The translations under genes and the position numbers were made by a program. This document shows, one piece after another, positions 57,156 through 64,000 of a DNA stretch of 64,000 bases. Where the stretch lies: contig NC_068564.1 in NCBI RefSeq assembly GCF_022201045.2, positions 26,441,001 to 26,505,000 on the forward strand, read 5' to 3'. Position 1 is the stretch's first letter. Each line of letters begins with the position of its first letter. Source of the DNA: Citrus sinensis. Lineage: Eukaryota > Streptophyta > Magnoliopsida > Sapindales > Rutaceae. The notes beneath the pieces were generated by a model. That model did not search any database, had not been told where the DNA came from, and saw nothing but the letters and a program-made list of their open reading frames with translations.

Positions 57156-59297
57156 TCAGAAGTCGATAATCGGCTCTCCGATAGTCAAGTTTCTCTTTAC
57201 CGTCCACGGCAAGTTAAAAAGCTTGGCCATTATGAACTTGAAAATTTTGTTGACATTTATGTTGTGCGTAGCACTTGAGAAGAAAAGGGTTGCTTTCATT
57301 GCCTTTGCATATGCCCTCGCCTGCACAAAGTTGTATAAATTGTCACATTCTTAGCACTTCAAAATAGAGATTTGAACGTCAGATACCCACAAATAGAAGG
57401 GAACCACATCATAATTCTCTAAAAGCATACGATAAATTTTATGCTCTCTTTAGAGAAAGTTTCAAAAGTAAGTGAAATTGTATGAATTCTAAGTTTAAAC
57501 TTTAATGAACACGTGGCCCCTCTGTGTTGCTGCTTATCTTATAACGCGGTGAGAGAGAGAGAAAAAGATGTCACAGATGTCAATTTAATCCAGAATTGTC
57601 AAAGACTCCAAGTCTCCAAGTCCTCCAAGACATTCTTCAAATTCACATGTCAATCGGTCTATGGCACAATTAAGCTCAAAATTGATCAACTTAACTATTA
57701 ATAATTGGGATTTTATATAAATTGACAAGCATTTCACTGTCTTTTTCTTTCTTCCAGCACAAGGGCACTAGAAAACTCCCTTTTTTGGCAATAAATATAC
57801 TAAAGGATACTGTTAAGCAGTGGGTTCGAAACAGAAGAATAATTTTTATCTTAGTTATGCGTTAAGAGGTTCAAGATTTTACCTGAGTTGCAATAGTCCA
57901 TTGCAAATCTGGTGGGAGTCTCACAAAATCATCAAATTTGGTCCCTATCAATATGGGAATCGCTGTCTGCATATTATTAAAATAAATTAAATAAATTTAT
58001 TGAAGAAAGTAGATGAAGAAGAAGAAGAAGAGCATTGACTACTCATAAAAAGACACATAATTAAAAGCTCATTAACGAGAAAACGGGTTCAGCCCACATC
58101 ACGAGTTTTGAGGCTCCACTCCAAAAAAGAAATTTTGGTGAGATTTTAAAAGTTTCCAAACCATCCTGGATTTTGATATCAATTCTCTTTAATGGTGGAG
58201 CCTGAATTTTGAGTCTGACGTGAAACCTAATAATGATTGACCAATTACTAGATCAATTCAATCTTATTTCCCTGTTTCATGAACAGAGTACTCTCATTCT
58301 CAAAATGCATATTATTGGCAAGCAATGAACAATTAGCTAATAATTATGTGAAAGAAAAGACTCTGTTTTGTTACCTGGTTCCACTTTCTGGCTTCACTGT
58401 ACCACCCAACAATACTGCAAAATCAGCAAAAGCATTCACTCTTTCCATTAACAAAGTGATCATTTTGTCCAACTAGTAATAAAATTTTAATCATTGATTA
58501 TGATCAAACCTGTTAAGGGTGCATCTGCTAGTAAGATCAAACATGAATAAAATTGCTACTGCATCTTTACAAGCAATTGGAACATGATCAAATGACCTGC
58601 TATCTCCTGCAAAAACAAATTTGCAGCAAGAAAATGTAAATTAAAAAACCATTTATAAGAAAAGAAACAGAAAAAAAAAAAGAGAAATTTAACAAGATTT
58701 ATGTAACATACCTCCAACATCCCAGATGCTAAAAGCAATTCTGGCACCTTGAACCATCAAAGTTTTATTTATCAGATTCAATCCTGCCATTTGCAAGCTT
58801 CTTTCTTGCTCATTTCCCACATACTTGACCTTTGAAAAATTAAAAAAAAAATTAATTGAATTAACTTCAGCATATTTGTTGCAAAAAAAAGAAAGAAAAA
58901 GAAATCACATAATTAAGCATAGAAAAAGATTGATAAAAGTACTAACCACGAAGCTTGTTTTGCCAATTTGGCAATCACCCAACAAACTGATCTTCAAAGA
59001 AACCAAGTCCGAATCCGTATCATACCCACTACTAAACGTCCTGGAAAGCTCCACAAGGCCGGCCTCCATAGTATCCGGCGCCGGAGAAGACTCCGACGAC
59101 GACCGGCGGGTCAACTTCTGGTACCTAACTGCCGGCTGCTTCCCAATCGAACAAACAAGAATCCTCTCCCAAATAAACCGAAAGAACCTCCGGAAAATCG
59201 ACACTCTATCAAACAAACTCCGTCTAATATTCACATGAACAACTCTTCTGCAAAGCTGAGTCATGTTTTCAGTAGCTTCATGGATTATTTTGGCCAT
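57156..59297 (-). CDS. SGP1: Septum-promoting GTP-binding protein (Spg1/Tem1-like small GTPase)
   Basis: Plant relatives of yeast Spg1/Tem1, thought to act with MAP4K-type kinases in a cytokinesis/septation-like pathway. Coding exons in transcript order: 59297-58947, 58829-58712, 58606-58510, 58414-58375, 57966-57883, 57320-57156; 284 residues. A basic, non-conserved N-terminal extension of about 100 residues precedes the GTPase fold. G1 is GDCQIGKTS (107-115), G3 WDVGGD (153-158, Gly-Gly rather than Ala-Gly), G4 GTKFD (210-214). The last exon contains the SATHNINVNKIF segment and ends EPIIDF. Long antisense frames overlap exons 1 and 6 and are shadows. It matches At5g54840 in family and in genomic neighbourhood. 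Confidence 0.94.
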
Positions 59298-59399
59298 TAT
59301 TGTTGCTGTTGCAGCGGCAGCAGCATCATAGTTTCTTTAAAAAATTAAAAAAAAAAATGGTTTATATTTTGATTTTGAGACGGACCAAAGAACTAAACT

Positions 59400-62300
59400 A
59401 ATAAGACTTCAGCTTCTGTTGTTGAAAGGTGACCGTGTCCTAACGGTTGACCGGTTTTTTTAATTTGATTTAGGATACCGAAAAGGTCCAAATTGCCGGC
59501 GTCTCTCGGGTAGCACGTAGCATGGGCATTTGGGTCAATTTCTGGAGTCCAATCCAATGTTCTGGTTTTAAGGACCGTGTGCTGTGGGAACTGGGAAAAG
59601 GGAAATGGGTTTAGTTTACATATATTTTGGTACAGGGGTATTTTGGGAAATACACTTGTTAAAGGGGTAGAAGCTTGTTAAAAAGATCAAAGTTTGTCGC
59701 TATCTACAGTGCATAAGCATCTTGTGAGGTGTCTTTAAGATAAGAATATAAAAAAATTTGATGCTCATAATAATAATAATTGTGATGCCCGTGTTTATGA
59801 TAATAAACTACGGTGTGGGTGTCATAATTAATTAATTGAACAATTCTAGGTATAAAATTGTTAATTATATGTTTATTGGTTGAAAATAATCTCATGATTA
59901 AGGGGAGAAAAGTTATAAAATGCATTAAAATGGTCAATTTTTCTTATACATCAAAGAGTGTTTATGGATATATATTAACTAATGAAGGTAACAAAAAATA
60001 AAAGGTTAGGTCACTAAATTCATAATTACTTCTTGACAAACAATTTGCCCAAGTGGAGATTTGCTTCTTTTGTGTGCTACCAAATGTCTTTCTCTCTTTG
60101 AAGTACCAATTTGTCATAATAATTTGATAGCCAACAAATATTACTTTACAAACTTTCCAAAAGTGACCAATGATCTTTTGATGGAGGCAATTGACTAATC
60201 AGCCAATTTTTTTCCCCCTTTATTTGGTTTTATATGCAAATGAATATTGAAATTTCAGTCCTACCCAATTAATAAAACAAAAGCAAAGAAATTAAAAATG
60301 ACATGGGGGGGTTAGCATGATCAATGACATGAACCAGAAGAAAAGTGGCATCTTCTTATTGGTTGATCTAGATCAAGTGATGCTAATAAATCTTTTGGAA
60401 TAAAGCAAAGCTGCATACACTACCATCACAATGACCCATACACCCTTTTTACCTTTCCAAAATTTACAAAGAGTGGACAAACTAAATAAATAAAATAAAA
60501 TAAAATAAAAGAATATCAAAAGAAGCTTTCGATTACTTGGCTTCTTGGCATTGAATCTTCACCTTCAATCAACCTATACTACATATTATTATCTTTTTCT
60601 CTTCACCAAGAGATGCTAATAATTAGATGCACTCATAGTCATATTTCGTAGTGTTTGTTCAAATTCCCAATGAAATGAAGTTCACTTTTTCTTTTTTAAT
60701 AGGGGAAAGGGAGCATGCTATGTAGAAAGCCTGTCATTTCCTTTAGTAATAGAATTTTGGATTGGGTTCAAATTATTTTGTTTTTTTTTCTCACTTTAGT
60801 TCATTTTTTAAGACACTAATTGAATTGATAGAATTAAAAAAAAATCTAATCAAAATAAAACAAATTTAGAAACAAATCAATCCCAACCGGTTCAGTTTTT
60901 TTTTTTTTTTTGGAAATCACCCAACTCCAAATTATATGAATTTTACTTTTAATATTTATGATTGATAACCAAATGTAGTAATAGTTACACTTCTAATGTA
61001 ATGATAGTTTTTTTTTTTTTAAAAAAAGAAAATTAGTGTTGAGCATTTATTATTATTATAAAATAGGGATAGGAGGGGTGTCCTTATCCCTTAATAATTA
61101 TTGAAATATTATTTTTAACTACTAGACATTTGGTGGGAGAGGGTCAAGCCACCAAGGGTGGACATGTATACTAAAACCACCAAACAAAGTTTACAAAATA
61201 TACTACTAAACTATACTTTTTTAGTTATACCTTATTTGGGTCTAGTGGAGTTGGGTGGTATAATATGAAAAAGGGCCTTACCAAACATGTCGTGATTAAG
61301 ATATTCATAACTTAATCTTATCTAGTTATGCAATATGCAATTGCCTTAAATGCTCAATTAGTTGATACTATCCATAATCATCAAATAAAAAAATCAACTT
61401 TATATTGTTGAACACACGAACCAAGTATGGATTAGGTCTGCTTTCTTTATTTTATATTATAACCTTATATTATATTTTATTTTATTTTCAATTTCCGTGC
61501 CAAACTTTAATTTGATGGGTTAATTAACACACGCACACGTGTTTGAGCCATCAAATTAAAGAAAGTGAAAAAAAGAAGAAGCTTGCTAATTGTGTGATTG
61601 ACTCAATGACTGAGCGATGGGTCCTCCTTTGAGAAGAAGTTACTAGGAAGAGAGTTTGATGCCCATCAAAATCATATGCACCCATTCATCGTTCTCGTAA
61701 TTCAATTTGTGTTTGTCATTTCTACTCTTTACTAAGAACAAATTGGCCAAGTGGGGACAGCCCCAATTTTCAACCAGCCCTATTAATGAAATCATCTAAA
61801 ATTAAAAAAACATCATTTTCAGAATCACCATCCACGATTAAATTGTAATATATATCCATCTTTTCTTACGTACGAAAAAAAGAGGAAGATAAAATACATT
61901 TTACTAGCATGTGCATGAATAGTAAATTTGTTGATAAAAAATATTAATAAATTGTAAATTTGATAGAAAAACATGGCTTTCAAATCAAGAGGAAAATGAT
62001 GGGTTATCGTTAGAAAACATTTAAAAATACTTATAAAAAATATTGGATAAATGAAATATAGTTTCTTTTATGACTAGAGGCTAGTGAAAATGACGAGGGA
62101 ACGAAGCAAGTTGCAAAGTTTCTATTGCTCTCCATGGGATGATTTGATGGCTTTTGGAACTCGACAAGGACCGTGCGTCATAATAACACAAGATAAAACC
62201 ACGTCGGTGCAGCAAACGAAATGGTCAAATATTTTAATTGTTCTCAAATCTCTGGTTACAATTGTGTGGCTATGAAAATCTAGTTAATTAATAATAAGTA

Positions 62301-63195
62301 TTATTATTGTTAGACCTTACGTATTATTGTTGATTTAGCTTTCCCGTGGCAGATCAGAGCCGAGTTTCATGACCGTATGATTCTTTTAAGAGTGGCGCAA
62401 TTGGCAACTCTTACAAAACCCCTTCTTAATCAATACTACAATCTTTTGTTCACCCTATTTAGATAATTCTTTCTTTAACTAGGAAACTTGTATGTGTGAA
62501 AAAAAGATTGAAACACAAATTAGTTAATTTTGCATATTCTTCTTGTAACTATATTTATTATCAAAATTCTTCCTCCTTTATTGCTGCCATAGGAATTACG
62601 AAGTCGAGAGTTAGGGTTCATGATGATTCAGTGAGAAAGAAAGGACTCCAAGGACTTTCTCTGAGGACTTCGATGGCTTTCTCTACGATTGACCTTTGAC
62701 TATTTGCACAGATGAAGTTAATTTCCACAATTTTATTGATCAAATTAAGATTTTCTCTTTAGGAGAGTGAAGACTGTAAACTTGTGTATGTTTAGTGTGC
62801 TTTGAAATTTTAAGAAACTGCAAAAAAAAAAACTATATTGGAGTGGAGTTTGTTTTTAAAGAAGACAAGCAACAAAGAAGATGATTGAAGAGAAACTAAA
62901 ACATATTAGAGATGAGAATTTATAAACTTGATCTAAACTAAAAGCCATCGCGAGTTTTTGATGCGCTGGCACAATCTGACGCAACTCCAACTGCCATCTG
63001 TCTTTTATCTAAATTTTATTTGATCATACTCAATTAAAATTATAGATTCGATTCAATCCGATCTGAATATAATCTAATTTGATTCGCTCCAAAATTCAGA
63101 TTGAGTTCGAGTGACTTTTTTCTTAACCTGATTAATTTAAAATTCGATTGAATTAATCCAAACCCAATTTTGCCCACCCATAATCACCACTCTTC
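59400..63195. other. Intergenic region, promoter side of SGP1-like gene
   Basis: Bases 59400-59600 are the likely SGP1 promoter (a TTGACC W-box core at 59449-59454, GGACCG motifs). The rest is AT-rich with homopolymers and an AAATA microsatellite (60485-60510). Short open frames at 62084-62275 and 62496-62699 have no recognisable domains and I do not support them as genes. Confidence 0.45.
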
Positions 63196-63199
63196 TTCT

Positions 63200-64000
63200 T
63201 TTTTTTTAAGAAGGTATGGATTGCATTAAAGAGATAAAGCATCAATTAATCAGGGTGGGGGAACAAGACTCCACTCACCCAAACCTGACATAGAACGCCC
63301 CACCCGAGCAACAGTATGGGCAGCGGAGTTCACAGATCGACGAACGAAAGAGAAAGCCACTTCTCCTAGAGATTAAGCCAAAGCTCTACAATCAGCTATA
63401 ATAGTCCCAAAACCATTAGGATAAACAACCTTATCGTTTAAAGCATTAAAGACTTGAAGGCTGTCCATCTCTAAGATAATAAAATGGAAAGCAAATTTCT
63501 TGAGCCAGCTGAGAGCTTCCTTTACACTAAAAGCTTCAGCCTCACGAGCTTCAAAACTACCAGGGAGGATGTCACTCTTTGCCGCAATAAAGTCACCTCC
63601 AGCTGAACGGATAACAGCCCCAAAACTAATCAAGCCTCTTGAGTTATCAATGGCTGCATCAACATTGCATTTGACCCACCCTATACTAGGTTTAAGCCAG
63701 CGAACAGAACCATGAGCAGCTGAGTCCAAAGATGGGGGGACAAAGACACTCTTGCGAGCTTGCTGCCACAGGAACAGATTCTGCCCAGCAGAATTCACCA
63801 CATTTTGGACCCTCCCTTTAACATCATTCCAAACTTTGTTATTCCTATTCAATCATAAACCCCAACAGACCATGGCAGATAGGCTACAATCATCAATATT
63901 ATGGCAAGAAAATAGGTCTTCCAGCCAATGAACAAAGCTCACACAACAACTCCCATTGAAGCCTAAAACAGAGGATATCCAGCATGCTTTAGCAAAAAGG
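63200..64000 (-). mobile_element. 3' end of a LINE (non-LTR retrotransposon), continuing beyond the window
   Basis: Minus-strand frame 63852-63373 encodes a plant LINE-type RNase H domain (RVT_3): WVKCNVDAAIDNSRGLISFGAVIR, then FEAREAEAFSVKEALSWLKK and ILEMDSLQVFNAL, giving the D-E-D catalytic set. A stop at 63373 interrupts a frame that continues as SLGEVAFSFVRRSVNSAAHTVAR (the usual HxxAR end of this domain). Another stop before 63852 separates the upstream part (NRNNKVWN). The element ends with ATGCAATCCATACCTTCTT and a poly(A) of nine at about 63200-63208. It is a degenerate copy. Confidence 0.85.

Noticed and set aside
57064..57354. 96-codon plus-strand ORF downstream of the F-box gene
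   Set aside because: It is the antisense shadow of the last SGP1-like exon (57320-57156), which splices in phase and encodes the conserved C-terminus.
57815..57840. GGGTTCGAAAC, a tRNA B box-like word
   Set aside because: It lies in an SGP1 intron with no A box or cloverleaf around it.
62084..62699. Two 60-70 codon ORFs in the distal intergenic region
   Set aside because: No domains, no splice-consistent extension and AT-rich context; treated as chance.
1..64000. CRISPR arrays, rRNA genes, complete tRNA genes, bacterial operon features
   Set aside because: None seen; regularly spaced repeats here are LTR-internal repeats, microsatellites or degenerate satellite units.

Overview
This is a plant nuclear window: multi-exon genes with GT-AG introns, AT-rich intergenic DNA, chloroplast-targeted enzymes and LTR retrotransposons with tRNA-iMet and tRNA-Asp primer sites. 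The gene content fits a core eudicot. A woody rosid such as Citrus is possible, but that is only an impression. GPT1-like, tryptophan synthase beta and SGP1-like genes occur in the same order as Arabidopsis At5g54800, At5g54810 and At5g54840 (loci recalled from memory), which suggests conserved microsynteny.

Layout. 1-10.4 kb: an A1-family aspartic protease gene on the minus strand, split by an 8.8 kb Ty1/copia element with near-identical 1,547 bp LTRs and a perfect 5 bp target-site duplication. 10.4-13.8 kb: AT-rich spacer. 14.3-18.1 kb: plastid glucose-6-phosphate/phosphate translocator (5 coding exons, plus). 20.5-22.7 kb: plastid tryptophan synthase beta (5 exons, minus). 22.9-43 kb: a repeat-dominated block with a tRNA-derived SINE-like segment, degenerate tandem repeats, a solo LTR of the same copia family, and two nested Ty3/gypsy elements (outer 27353-40971, inner 30259-38408), then a 94 bp hairpin MITE and a 637 bp tandem pair with Helitron-like ends. 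43-50.3 kb: a DAWDLE-like SR/FHA-domain gene (10 coding exons, plus) with a Tourist-like element in an intron. 55.0-56.7 kb: an F-box/LRR gene (3 exons, plus). 57.2-59.3 kb: a septum-promoting GTPase (SGP1-like, 6 exons, minus) convergent with the F-box gene. 63.2-64.0 kb: the 3' end of a LINE on the minus strand.

The most unusual object is the inner gypsy element. After an uninterrupted RNase H-integrase frame it carries three more same-strand reading frames: a 91-codon hydrophobic/coiled-coil ORF, a 185-codon Arg/Cys-rich ORF whose layout recalls the small nucleic-acid-binding proteins of some plant RNA viruses, and an intron-free LONELY GUY (cytokinin phosphoribohydrolase)-like ORF with an altered active-site motif and one in-frame stop. 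The LTR promoter region has a TATA box preceded by a cluster of GCCACGTCA (bZIP-type) sites and short repeats. A hormone-enzyme relative and a viral-suppressor-like protein as retroelement cargo is the best candidate here for an undescribed system.

All gene models were spliced by hand from the sequence, checking reading phase across each junction. Database searches were not possible, so family assignments rest on recognised motifs.
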